DNA of 64,000 nt from Pilimelia columellifera (GTDB lineage Bacteria > Actinomycetota > Actinomycetes > Mycobacteriales > Micromonosporaceae), in the NCBI RefSeq assembly GCF_039532605.1, contig NZ_BAAARY010000003.1:200688-264687 (forward strand), given 5' to 3'. This document shows positions 43,439 through 51,450 of the stretch, in pieces. The notes beneath the pieces are model-generated. The model did no database searches. It had not been told where the DNA came from and saw only the letters and a list, made by a program, of their open reading frames with translations. The position numbers and the translations under genes are program-made. Numbering within the stretch: position 1 is the first letter of the stretch; each line of letters begins with the position of its first letter.

Positions 43439-44260
43439 TCAGCGGAGCAGCTGCAGGACACCCTGCGAGGCCTGGTTGGCCTGAGAGAGCATCGCGGTGC
43501 CGGCCTGGGTCAGGATCTGCGAGCGGGTGAAGCTCATCATTTCCTGCGCCATGTCCGTGTCACGGATCCGGCTCTCCGAGGCGCTCAGGTTTTCCACGGT
43601 GACATTGAGGTTGTTGATCTTGTGCTCGAGGCGGTTCTGGGTGGCGCCCAGGCTCGCCCGCTGGGTGGAGACCGCCGCGATCGCGGTGTCGACGGCCGCC
43701 AGCTCGGTCTGAGCGTTGGCGGAGTCGGTCAGGTCGCCGACCGCGCCCATGATCGTGGCCGCAGTCATGTCACCGATGGTGATCTGGAGCGTCTCGTTGG
43801 CGTTGGCGCCGACCTGGAAATCCTTGCCGGCGTAGGAGCCGTCAAGCAGGTTGGTGCCGTTGAACGTGGTGTTGTTGGCGATGTCGTCGAGCTCCAGCAC
43901 GAGCTCCTGGTACTCGGCGTCCGCCTTGGCCTTGTCGGTGTCGCTGAGCGCGCCGTCGTTGGACGCCTGCACCGCCAGGTCACGCATACGCTGCAGGATG
44001 GAGTGCGTCTCGGTCAGGGCGCCTTCCGCGGTCTGCACCACGGAGATACCATCCTGCGCGTTACGGACGGCGACCTTGAGGCCACCGACCTGCGCGCGCA
44101 GGCCCTCGGAGATCGCCAGACCAGCGGCGTCATCGGCGGCCCGGTTGATCCGGAAACCCGAGGACAGCTTCTCCAGCGACTTCGACATCTGACCGTCCGT
44201 CACCGACAGGTTCCGGTACGAGTTCATTGCCGCGATGTTCTGGTTGATACGAAGACCCAT
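43439..44260 (-). CDS. fliC: Flagellin FliC
   Basis: A 273-residue flagellin made only of the conserved D0/D1 parts. N-terminal GLRINQNIAAMNSYRNLSVTDGQMSKSLEKLSSGFRINRAADDAAGLAISEGL and C-terminal RIRDTDMAQEMMSFTRSQILTQAGTAMLSQANQASQGVLQLLR are classic; the variable outer D2/D3 region is reduced to a few tens of residues. Strong AAGGAGG ribosome site (44269-44275). Own FliA-type promoter and CsrA-like leader hairpin upstream. Confidence 0.98.
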   Translation of the reverse strand: MGLRINQNIAAMNSYRNLSVTDGQMSKSLEKLSSGFRINRAADDAAGLAISEGLRAQVGGLKVAVRNAQDGISVVQTAEGALTETHSILQRMRDLAVQASNDGALSDTDKAKADAEYQELVLELDDIANNTTFNGTNLLDGSYAGKDFQVGANANETLQITIGDMTAATIMGAVGDLTDSANAQTELAAVDTAIAAVSTQRASLGATQNRLEHKINNLNVTVENLSASESRIRDTDMAQEMMSFTRSQILTQAGTAMLSQANQASQGVLQLLR

Positions 44261-44291
44261 GACTATTTCCTCCTTGAGTTGGGTCCGAACT

Positions 44292-44312
44292 ACCGGCCTT
44301 CCGTGTGCCGGT
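44292..44312 (-). promoter_or_regulatory. Putative CsrA-binding hairpin in the fliC leader
   Basis: On the minus strand ACCGGC-ACACGGAAG-GCCGGT: perfect 6-base-pair stem with a 9-base loop carrying ACACGGA, close to the CsrA target ACANGGA. A second GGA lies in the Shine-Dalgarno AAGGAGGA (44269-44275 region). Two sites, one overlapping the ribosome site, is how CsrA silences flagellin mRNA in Bacillus subtilis. The hairpin would be within the first 25 bases of the transcript. Confidence 0.65.
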
Positions 44313-44322
44313 CACCCACTCC

Positions 44323-44348
44323 AATCGGCTGGAGCCGGGTGGTCTGAA
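44323..44348 (-). promoter_or_regulatory. FliA-type promoter of fliC
   Basis: On the minus strand TTCA-N15-GCCGATT, matching the sigma-28/FliA pattern; the -10 end lies 62 bases before the fliC start, which leaves room for the CsrA-type hairpin in the leader. Confidence 0.7.
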
Positions 44349-44390
44349 GGTTTGCCAGCGGTTTTCTCGAACTGTTTTCGCCGCGGTGGT

Positions 44391-45257
44391 TCAGGCGGCG
44401 GCCGGGCGCACTGGCATGCCCAGGTGGTTGGTCATGGCGAGGCGGCTGCCGAGCGAGCCCCGGCCAGCGACCTCCGCGTAGTAGGAGGCGCGGCGGCGGG
44501 CGACGCAGCCTTCGGCACGGACGCCATGGTCCACCAGCTCCGGGTTGAGCTGGGTGTTCATGCCGTCCTTGAGCAGGGTCAGCGCCTCGGCGCGGAGCTG
44601 GGAGACGCGGGACTCGGTGACGCCCAGCTCTTCGGCGATGAGGGCCATCGGGCGCTCCTCCAGGAAGTACCGGGTGACGACCAGCCGCAGCCGCTCGGGC
44701 AGCGCGGCGATGGCATCGTGCAGGTAGCCGATCTGCTCGCGGTGCAGCAGCACCTCCTCCGGGCCCGGGTCGCGCTCGGTGACCAGGTCCTCGGCGGTGC
44801 CGGCGGTGAAGCCCTGCAGGCTGAGCACCACGGCCCGTTGCACGTCCTCTTCTACTGAGGTGACCTCGGAGATCCCGACGCCCATCGCCTCGGCCAGCTC
44901 CGACGGGGTGGGCAGCCGGCCCAGGGCGGCGGTGAGCTGCTGGCGGGCGGTGTCGGTCTGGCGGGCCCGGGAGCGCACCGAGCGGCTGGCCCAGTCCTGG
45001 CCGCGCAGCTCGTCGAGCAGCGCGCCCCGGACGCGGTTGGAGGCGAAGCGGGCGAACGGGATGCCCCGGGTGGCGTCGAAGGACTTGGCGGCGGTCACCA
45101 GTGCGGTGAGACCGGCGGAGGTGAGGTCGTCGCGCTGGACGTGGGCCGGAAGGCGGCCGAGCATCTCGCGAACCAGGTGGCCTACCAGCGGCATGTGCGA
45201 GCGGATCATTTCCTCACGGTCGCTGCCGATGGTGGGTGCGGTGGCGGTGGTGGTCAT
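44391..45257 (-). CDS. fliA: Flagellar sigma factor FliA (sigma-28)
   Basis: A 288-residue sigma factor. Region 2 has MPLVGHLVREMLGRLP and FASNRVRGALLDELRGQDWASRSVRSRARQ; region 3 has RLPTPSELAEAMGVGISEV; region 4 has ALPERLRLVVTRYFLEERPMALIAEELGVTESRVSQLRAEAL. The C-terminus extends about 50 residues past region 4, longer than usual. It should read the fliC, fliD and flgN promoters. No flgM anti-sigma gene is seen nearby, so control of its activity is unexplained. Confidence 0.95.
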   Translation of the reverse strand: MTTTATAPTIGSDREEMIRSHMPLVGHLVREMLGRLPAHVQRDDLTSAGLTALVTAAKSFDATRGIPFARFASNRVRGALLDELRGQDWASRSVRSRARQTDTARQQLTAALGRLPTPSELAEAMGVGISEVTSVEEDVQRAVVLSLQGFTAGTAEDLVTERDPGPEEVLLHREQIGYLHDAIAALPERLRLVVTRYFLEERPMALIAEELGVTESRVSQLRAEALTLLKDGMNTQLNPELVDHGVRAEGCVARRRASYYAEVAGRGSLGSRLAMTNHLGMPVRPAAA

Positions 45258-45343
45258 CGCGTTCCTTTCCTGGTCGGCCAGTGGCCGGCGCTGTCGGACA
45301 AGGAACAGATTTCGCGTTCACGGGTACCACCGGGTTACACGCT

Positions 45344-45361
45344 CGGTTGCCGGCTGGTTGC
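45344..45361 (-). promoter_or_regulatory. TcrA-like direct repeat between fliA and flgN
   Basis: Minus strand reads GCAACCA-GCCG-GCAACCG, one mismatch from the pattern seen exactly before flgB and in the same orientation relative to fliA. It lies 87 bases upstream of the fliA start and could put fliA under the same developmental control. Confidence 0.5.
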
Positions 45362-45389
45362 TTTGGGTCCCCAACCCAGCGGGAAACTC

Positions 45390-45415
45390 CTCAGCCGGCC
45401 CAACCCGGCGCCGAA
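45390..45415 (+). promoter_or_regulatory. FliA-type promoter of the flgN-csrA operon
   Basis: CTCA-N16-GCCGAA, an exact match to the pattern. The -10 end is 58 bases before the flgN start codon. It also shows that the in-frame ATG at 45417 cannot be the start, as it lies before the transcript begins. Confidence 0.75.
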
Positions 45416-45473
45416 CATGAAGCCTGTGAGGGCCGCGACCACCAGCGGTCACGACGACGACGGGAGTACGGCC

Positions 45474-45956
45474 GTGAGCCTGACGGAGCTGTCCAGCGTC
45501 CTGTTCCGGACGCGGGAGCTGATGGAGCTGCTCCTGTTCAAGCTGGAAGAGGAGCAGCTGCTGCTGGCGGCGGGGCGTTCGCGCTGGTTGGCGCACGCCA
45601 CCCGCGAGGTCGAGATGGTGTTGGACCAGATCCGGCAGACCGAGGTCCTGCGGGCGGCCCAGTCCCAGGCGGTCGCCCTTGAGCTGGGGATGACCGGGGA
45701 GCCGAGCCTTTCCGAGATCGCCGACGCGGCCCCTGACCCGTGGCCCGACCTGCTACACCAGCACCGCCGCGCCTTCCTGACCCTGACGGCCGAGATCAGC
45801 GGGATGGCCGAGGCCAACCGCGACCTGCTCACCGCCGGTCAGCGGGCAGCCCGCGAGACGATGCTCATGGTCGCCGGCTCGGTGCAGACCTACGGCCCGG
45901 ACGGGCAGTCGCACCTGGCTGACCGGCGGTCCCGACTTGTGGATGAGGCAATCTGA
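45474..45956 (+). CDS. flgN: Flagellar export chaperone FlgN
   Basis: A 160-residue helical chaperone for FlgK and FlgL. The stretch LMELLLFKLEEEQLLLAAGRSRWLAHATREVE and the C-terminal TYGPDG turn match the FlgN family. GTG at 45474 is supported by GGGAG seven bases upstream and by the promoter position. Its stop overlaps the flgK start (TGATG). Confidence 0.85.
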   Translation: MSLTELSSVLFRTRELMELLLFKLEEEQLLLAAGRSRWLAHATREVEMVLDQIRQTEVLRAAQSQAVALELGMTGEPSLSEIADAAPDPWPDLLHQHRRAFLTLTAEISGMAEANRDLLTAGQRAARETMLMVAGSVQTYGPDGQSHLADRRSRLVDEAI

Positions 45957-47359
45957 TGAGTAGCACCTTCTCCGGTCTGTCGACGGCGCTGTCCGCGCTC
46001 TACGCGCAGCGCCACGGCATGGACACCACCGGCCAGAACGTGGCCAACGCCAACACCGAGGGCTACACCCGGCAGCGGGTCGACATGGTTCCACGGGGCG
46101 GCGCCGAGGTATCGGCGATCCATGCGAAGTGGGACGGACCGGGCGTCGGCGTGCGGGTCGACGACATCAAGCGGCTACGTGACGGGTTCCTTGAATCACG
46201 CGGCCGCGAAGAGCACGCCATGAACACGTTCCAGAACACGAAGATGAGCGCCTACAACCGCATCGAGAACGTCTTCTCCGAGCCGAGCGACACGGCGATG
46301 GCCTCCCAACTGGCCGATCTGTGGGCCGGCTGGGGCGATGTCGCCAACCGTCCGGGCGACACCGCGGCCCGGGAGCAGCTGCTCCAGCGGGCGGCGGTGG
46401 CGGCCGACGGCCTGCGGGACGGCTTCTCTGCCCTGTCGTCACAGTGGGGCACCGCGCGGGTACAGGCCGACTCCCTCGTCACCGAGATCAACAACGCCGC
46501 TGACGCTGTGGCCAAGCTCAACGAGGTGATCTCCCAGGCGCAGGCGTCCGGGATGCCCTCCAACGAGATGCGTGACCAGCGCGACCTGCGACTCATGGAC
46601 CTGGCCAAACTCGCCGGCGTCTCGGTGGTTCATCGGGAGAACGGCTATACGGACGTCTTCCTCGGCGGCTCCACCCTGGTCGGCGGCACGACGACCCGGC
46701 ACATCGAGATCCTCGGCGGCAACCGGCTGGAGGACCAGGGCGCGGACCCGGTTCGGCTGGCCTGGACCGACAACGGGCTGCCGGCCTCGGCCGGATCTGG
46801 CTCGGTCGGGGCGAACCTGGACCTGCTCAACAACATCGTGCCGGACCTGGCCGGGAAGCTGGACGCCGTCGCGGTGAGCCTGGCCACCGAGGTCAACAAC
46901 GTCCACCGGGCCGGCTTCGGCCTGGACGGGGTCAACAACCGGGACATGTTCGTCGACATCACCGGCGTCACCGGCATCACCGCCCGCACCATCGGTGTGG
47001 GCATCACCGATCCGACCCACCTGGCCGCCTCGTCGGTAGCCGGCACGCTCGACGGCAGCAACGCGGCCGCGCTGGGCAATCTGGGCCGGCTGACCAACGG
47101 CCCGGACGCCAAGTACCGCTCGATGGTGGTCGGGCTGGGCGTCGAGGCCCAGACCAGCCAGCGCCGCGCCGGCATCCAGGCGACGATCACCAACGACATG
47201 GACGCCCTGCGGTTCGCCGACGCCGGGGTCAACCTCGACGAGGAGATGACCAACCTGATCGGCTACCAGAAGGCGTACGAGGCCGCGGCTCGGCTGATGA
47301 CCAGCATCGACGAGGCGCTCGACGTCCTCATCAACCGCACCGGCATCGTGGGGAGATAA
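45956..47359 (+). CDS. flgK: Hook-filament junction protein FlgK
   Basis: A 467-residue junction protein. N-terminal FSGLSTALSALYAQRHGMDTTGQNVANANTEGYTRQRVDM and C-terminal GVNLDEEMTNLIGYQKAYEAAARLMTSIDEALDVLINRTG are diagnostic. Exported with FlgN, 5 bases before flgL. Confidence 0.97.
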   Translation: MSSTFSGLSTALSALYAQRHGMDTTGQNVANANTEGYTRQRVDMVPRGGAEVSAIHAKWDGPGVGVRVDDIKRLRDGFLESRGREEHAMNTFQNTKMSAYNRIENVFSEPSDTAMASQLADLWAGWGDVANRPGDTAAREQLLQRAAVAADGLRDGFSALSSQWGTARVQADSLVTEINNAADAVAKLNEVISQAQASGMPSNEMRDQRDLRLMDLAKLAGVSVVHRENGYTDVFLGGSTLVGGTTTRHIEILGGNRLEDQGADPVRLAWTDNGLPASAGSGSVGANLDLLNNIVPDLAGKLDAVAVSLATEVNNVHRAGFGLDGVNNRDMFVDITGVTGITARTIGVGITDPTHLAASSVAGTLDGSNAAALGNLGRLTNGPDAKYRSMVVGLGVEAQTSQRRAGIQATITNDMDALRFADAGVNLDEEMTNLIGYQKAYEAAARLMTSIDEALDVLINRTGIVGR

Positions 47360-47364
47360 CGGAA

Positions 47365-48273
47365 ATGATGATTCGATCCACGCAGCAGTCGATCGCGGCG
47401 CGCGTCACCAACAACCTCCAGGGCAACCTGACCCGCCTGGGGCGGTTGGAGAACATGCTCTCCAGCGGCAAGTCGATCACCCGTCCGTCGGATTCGCCGA
47501 CCGGCGCCGTCTCGGCGCTCCAGCTGCGCAGCCAGATCCGTTCGCAGGAGCAGTACGTGCGCAACGGCGACGACGGCGTCGGCTGGCTCGGCACCCTCGA
47601 CACCACCATGACCAGCAGCCTCAGCCACATCCGGCGGGCCCGTGATCTGGTGCTCACCGGACGCACCGCGAGCATGTCCGGGTCGGCGACGGCGCGCGAG
47701 GCGATCGCCGTCGAGGTCGAGAACATCCGGGACGCCCTCATCGACCTGGCGAACACGACCTACCTGGACCGGCCGGTCTTCGGCGGCACGACCACGGGCG
47801 GCCTGGCCTACACGCCGGCCGGCGGGTACGCCGGCGTGCCCACCGGACCTGGCGCGACGGTGGACCGCACCATCGGCGAGGGCACCTCGGTGCGGGTGGA
47901 TGTGACCGGGCCGGAGGTGTTCGGCGTGAACGGCAGCGGCACGCAGCTCTTCGAGGTGCTGACGGCGATCGCGACGAACATGCGGGCCGGGGACGCGGTG
48001 GCGCTGGGTACTGACCTCGGCAACATCGACACGGCGATGGAGAACCTCCAGACGCAGCTGGCGAACGTCGGCTCGAAGTACAATCGCGTGGAACAAATGC
48101 GGCAATCTGTAAGCGACCGGACGTTGAGTCTGCGGACCCAGCTTTCGGACGTGGAGGACATCGACCTGCCGAAGACGATCATGGAGGTTCAGCTTCAGCA
48201 GACCGCCTACCAGGCGGCGCTGTCGACGACCGCCCGCGTCATCCAGCCTTCGTTGGTCGACTTCCTCCGCTGA
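47365..48273 (+). CDS. flgL: Hook-filament junction protein FlgL
   Basis: A 302-residue flagellin-like junction protein. RSTQQSIAARVTNNLQGNLTRLGRLENMLSSGKSITRPSDSPTGAVSALQLRSQI at the start and a C-terminal helix PKTIMEVQLQQTAYQAALSTTARVIQPSLVDFL. Followed by a hairpin before fliW. Confidence 0.96.
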   Translation: MMIRSTQQSIAARVTNNLQGNLTRLGRLENMLSSGKSITRPSDSPTGAVSALQLRSQIRSQEQYVRNGDDGVGWLGTLDTTMTSSLSHIRRARDLVLTGRTASMSGSATAREAIAVEVENIRDALIDLANTTYLDRPVFGGTTTGGLAYTPAGGYAGVPTGPGATVDRTIGEGTSVRVDVTGPEVFGVNGSGTQLFEVLTAIATNMRAGDAVALGTDLGNIDTAMENLQTQLANVGSKYNRVEQMRQSVSDRTLSLRTQLSDVEDIDLPKTIMEVQLQQTAYQAALSTTARVIQPSLVDFLR

Positions 48274-48276
48274 CCC

Positions 48277-48308
48277 CCGCCCGCCGGCTCGCCCTGAGCC
48301 GGGCGGGT
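48277..48308 (+). terminator. Hairpin between flgL and fliW
   Basis: CCGGCTC-GCCCT-GAGCCGG with the stem extended outward by CCCGC/GCGGG around a one-base bulge. It may partly terminate or mark a processing site, lowering fliW-csrA expression relative to flgN-flgL. No T-run follows. Confidence 0.5.
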
Positions 48309-48328
48309 GGGCTCTGGAAGAGGAGCAC

Positions 48329-48733
48329 ATGGCCGACCAGCCGGACGACCTCCCGGTCATCGAGTTCGTCGCCCCGATGCCGGGGTTCCCGAGCCAGTTG
48401 CGTTTCGTCCTGGTACGGCTCGACGACGACGGCATCCTGTCCGCGCTGACCTCGGTCGACGACCCGGATCTGCGCTTCCTCGTCGTCCCGCCGGCGCCGT
48501 TCTTCCCGACGTACGCGCCGGAGGTCTCCACCGAGTCGCTGGAGCTGCTGGGCGCCACCGATCCGGACCAGATCCTGCTGCTCCTGGTCGTCACCGCGGG
48601 CGAGTCGCTCGCCGCCACCACCGCCAACCAGCTGGCCCCCATCCTGGTCGACCAGGTCAGCCGGCATGCCCTTCAGGTCGTGCTCACCGGCAGCGACCTG
48701 CCGGTGCGCGCGCCGCTGACCACTTCGGCCTAA
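48329..48733 (+). CDS. fliW: Flagellar assembly factor FliW
   Basis: A 134-residue protein that binds both flagellin and CsrA. VIEFVAPMPGFPSQLRFVLVRLDDDGILSALTSVDDPDLRFLVVPPAPFFPTYAPEV follows the FliW layout, and ILLLLVVTAGESLAATTANQLAPILVDQ is its second conserved part. AGAGGAG upstream of the ATG. Adjacent to csrA, 11 bases apart, so the antagonist pair is made together. Confidence 0.93.
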   Translation: MADQPDDLPVIEFVAPMPGFPSQLRFVLVRLDDDGILSALTSVDDPDLRFLVVPPAPFFPTYAPEVSTESLELLGATDPDQILLLLVVTAGESLAATTANQLAPILVDQVSRHALQVVLTGSDLPVRAPLTTSA

Positions 48734-48744
48734 GGGGAACCCCG

Positions 48745-49029
48745 ATGCTCGTGCTGACCCGCCGGCCCGGCGAAAGCATTCATATCGGCGACGAGGTCAT
48801 CGTCACCGTCCTGGAGACCCGGGGCGACGTGGTGCGCATCGGCGTGCGGGCGCCGCGCGTGGTGCAGGTCCACCGCGAGGAGGTCTACCGGGAGCTACAG
48901 GCGGCCAACCGTGCCGCGGCCTCGCCCAGCGACAACGCCGTGCGCGATCTCACCCGCCTGTTGCGCCCCGGCAAACCAGCCGACCACCCCGGCAAACCCG
49001 CGGACCAGCCCGGCAAACCCACCGGGTAG
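48745..49029 (+). CDS. csrA: Translational regulator CsrA with repeat tail
   Basis: A 94-residue RNA-binding protein. The first 60 residues are canonical CsrA: LVLTRRPGESIHIGDEVIVTVLETRGDVVRIGVRAPRVVQVHREEVY, with the RNA-contacting Arg in VHREE. The last 35 residues add a tail with three PGKPAD-like repeats that is absent from Bacillus and E. coli CsrA. In other bacteria CsrA blocks flagellin translation and FliW relieves it; the fliC leader here has the matching sites. Confidence 0.95.
   Translation: MLVLTRRPGESIHIGDEVIVTVLETRGDVVRIGVRAPRVVQVHREEVYRELQAANRAAASPSDNAVRDLTRLLRPGKPADHPGKPADQPGKPTG
48967..49026 (+). repeat. Three tandem 21-base repeats at the csrA 3' end
   Basis: Copies at 48967-48987, 48988-49008 and a partial one at 49009-49026, encoding PGKPADH, PGKPADQ and PGKPTG. 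They lie inside csrA and form its C-terminal tail. Confidence 0.9.
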
Positions 49030-49033
49030 GACT

Positions 49034-51199
49034 TCAGGCGCCGGCCGGCTCCAGCGCCGCCGCCACCTGCGGCGCCAGCAGCCGAAGATCGGCGATGACG
49101 GCGTCGTGCTCGGCGGCCGGCACCATGGCCAACGCCGCCTCCAACCGGGGCAGCGCCGTCTCGTCCTCGAAAGTCGTCAGCGCGATCGCCGCGGCCTGGA
49201 CCCGCTCGCGTGGCGTCCGCTGCTCGTCAGCGGCCAGCCGGAGCAGCGGGCACTCCGAGCGGTGGCCATGGGCACGGAGCCGGGCCGACCACTCCAGGGC
49301 GCGCGCTGGCGACAGCGCTGGTCCCACGAAACCACCCAACGCCAACGGCACCGGATGTCCCTCGTGGCGCCGCCACAGCTCGTCGGCCAACTCGTCGACG
49401 AGCGCCGCCGGTTCGGCCGGCTCGGCCACCGCGGACCCCAGCAGGGTGCGTAGCTGCGCCGTCGGAAAAAGCTCGGCGATCGGACGCATGCTGCCCAGGA
49501 TCCTGCCGCTGGTGCTCAGCGACAACGGCAGCTCGCCGACGCGCAGCCGTTCCCGCAGGATCTCGGCGGCCTCCCGCGTCCGGCCGAGCCCGACCAGCGA
49601 GTAGATCTCCAGGTTGGCCAGCTGCGACCGGCCCACGACCAGGAGCATGTCGTCGGTGGCCCGCTCCGGGAACTGCCGGATGAGCGTCAGCGCCTCCTCG
49701 TGGCGACCCTCGGCGATGAGCAGCCGGATCTCGGCCGGGGCGACGGTGACCTCGGCGGCGTCGGTGGCCCGCAGCTCGGCTAACGCCTGCCGGGCCTCCT
49801 CCAGCCGTCCCGCCTCGGCGAGCGCCCGCACCAGGATGGTCATCATCACCAGCCGGGGAACCCGGTGGCTGCCGGCTTCAAGGCCGCGCCGGCAGGCGTC
49901 GACGGCTTCGTCGAGGTTCCCGGCCTGCAACTCCGAGCGGGCCAGGTCGAGGAAGGCGGTCATCGGGGCGGGGCCGGTGGCGGCGATGCGGGCCAGGTCG
50001 AGGTTGCGGGCGCTCTTGTTCTTGATGGCCATGCGGGCGCTGGTGTATCCGGAGTGGGCGATCGACAGCACCGGCGCCGGGATCCGGGGGCCGACCACGC
50101 CGTCGCCGGTGATCCGGTCGGTGACCTGCTCGTGCAGCCGGCCGCGGTAGCGGCACTGGTCCCGCCGGAAGACGCGGGTGGACCACAGCGCGTTGCCGCC
50201 GGCCTCCTTGGCGTTGTAGACCATGGTCAGGAAGCTGCTGTCGCGTGCCTGGGCGAACAGGGCGCGTAGTTGGTCGGGGTCGCCCTCGGCGACCTCGTCG
50301 GCGTCGACGATGAGCACCCACTCGCCACGGCACTGTTCGATGCCCCGGTTCCGGGCGTCGCCGAAGTGGTCGTTCCAGTAGCCCTCGATGACCCGCGCGC
50401 CGTGCTCCCGGGCGATCTCCCGGGTGTTGTCGGTGGACCCGGTGTCGTAGACGACCACCTCGTCCACCAGGTCGCGCACGGCCGTGAGGCTGGCGCCGAG
50501 CACCCGCTCCTCGTCCTTGACGATCAGGCTCGCCGAAATGAGCACCTCGCCGGGCCGGGTGTCGCGCCGCAGGGCGCAGGCGGGCCCGCCGGTGTGCGCC
50601 AGCAACGCCTGTTCGACGAGGACGACCCGGCCGTCGGCGGCGATCGCGTCGTAGGCGCCGCCCAGCGGCGGGACGCCGTGGCGGTCGAGCGCCTCCCGGC
50701 GGATGAGGGCGCAGACCGGACCGAGCCGGTCGACGTCGACTGCGGCGCCGCGATGGTCCTGCCGCCACTGACGGGCGTAGCTCTTGAACGCGGCCGCCGA
50801 GCGCAGCCCACCGGCCCCGATCTCGACGCCCTGCGGGCCGCCGGACCGGTAGCAGGCGGGTCCGGCGGCGACGACCGCCGGGTCGGCGAGGGCGTCGGCG
50901 ACGGTGTCCAGCCAGCGCGCCGAACAGAGGACATCACCGTCGAGCAGCGCCACCAGCGGCCGGCGCGACACGGCTACTCCTTGTGACCAGGATTCTCCTG
51001 GGTCATCGGTGGGGCTGTCGAGCACGGTGATCCACGCTTCGCGCCGCAGCGCCGGGGCTGACCCGGCTGAGCCGGGCGGGACCACCGCGATGACCTCGTC
51101 GCGCACGCCGAGGGTGGGCCGGAGCGATTCCAGGCAAAGCCTGAGGTCATTGGGGGTGCCGCTGGCCAACAGGACAACGGAGACGGGAGCGCGGCTCAT
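49034..51199 (-). CDS. Two-domain glycosyltransferase with TPR-like repeats
   Basis: A 721-residue cytosolic protein. Residues 1-200 form a first GT-A-like domain (SVVLLASGTPNDLRLCLESL, LVALLDGDVLC); residues about 220-400 form a GT2 domain (ISASLIVKDEERVLGASL, VVVYDTGSTDNTREIAREHGARV, GEWVLIVDADEV); the remaining 300 residues are helical repeats of TPR type (ARSELQAGNLDEAVDACRRGLEAG). It converges on csrA with 4 bases between. Glycosyltransferases at the end of flagellar loci commonly modify flagellin, so that is the likely substrate; not proven. Confidence 0.85.
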   Translation of the reverse strand: MSRAPVSVVLLASGTPNDLRLCLESLRPTLGVRDEVIAVVPPGSAGSAPALRREAWITVLDSPTDDPGESWSQGVAVSRRPLVALLDGDVLCSARWLDTVADALADPAVVAAGPACYRSGGPQGVEIGAGGLRSAAAFKSYARQWRQDHRGAAVDVDRLGPVCALIRREALDRHGVPPLGGAYDAIAADGRVVLVEQALLAHTGGPACALRRDTRPGEVLISASLIVKDEERVLGASLTAVRDLVDEVVVYDTGSTDNTREIAREHGARVIEGYWNDHFGDARNRGIEQCRGEWVLIVDADEVAEGDPDQLRALFAQARDSSFLTMVYNAKEAGGNALWSTRVFRRDQCRYRGRLHEQVTDRITGDGVVGPRIPAPVLSIAHSGYTSARMAIKNKSARNLDLARIAATGPAPMTAFLDLARSELQAGNLDEAVDACRRGLEAGSHRVPRLVMMTILVRALAEAGRLEEARQALAELRATDAAEVTVAPAEIRLLIAEGRHEEALTLIRQFPERATDDMLLVVGRSQLANLEIYSLVGLGRTREAAEILRERLRVGELPLSLSTSGRILGSMRPIAELFPTAQLRTLLGSAVAEPAEPAALVDELADELWRRHEGHPVPLALGGFVGPALSPARALEWSARLRAHGHRSECPLLRLAADEQRTPRERVQAAAIALTTFEDETALPRLEAALAMVPAAEHDAVIADLRLLAPQVAAALEPAGA

Positions 51200-51313
51200 G
51201 TTCGTATCATCTCGCCCGGCTGGCCACTACCTAGGTGAATTCCGGCATTTCGTCAGCGGCCACCCGGCGTCCGAGGCGACGGGCGGATCGTCCGATCGGT
51301 CGGCGGCGCTCAC

Positions 51314-51328
51314 TCTTCGTATCGAAGA
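51314..51328. promoter_or_regulatory. Inverted repeat before the M4 protease gene
   Basis: TCTTCG-TAT-CGAAGA, a perfect 6-base-pair inverted repeat in the 250-base divergent gap between the glycosyltransferase and protease genes, about 120 bases before the protease start. Candidate operator. Confidence 0.35.
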
Positions 51329-51450
51329 ATCTGGCTGAATCTATTGACGTCGATCACTTAATCGGCCTTTACTGATCTTGCCGCACGCGTCCCGCACCCC
51401 CCGATCCGAAACGGGTCGGCGGGCGCTGCGCGGCCCCTTCAGGAGGACCT

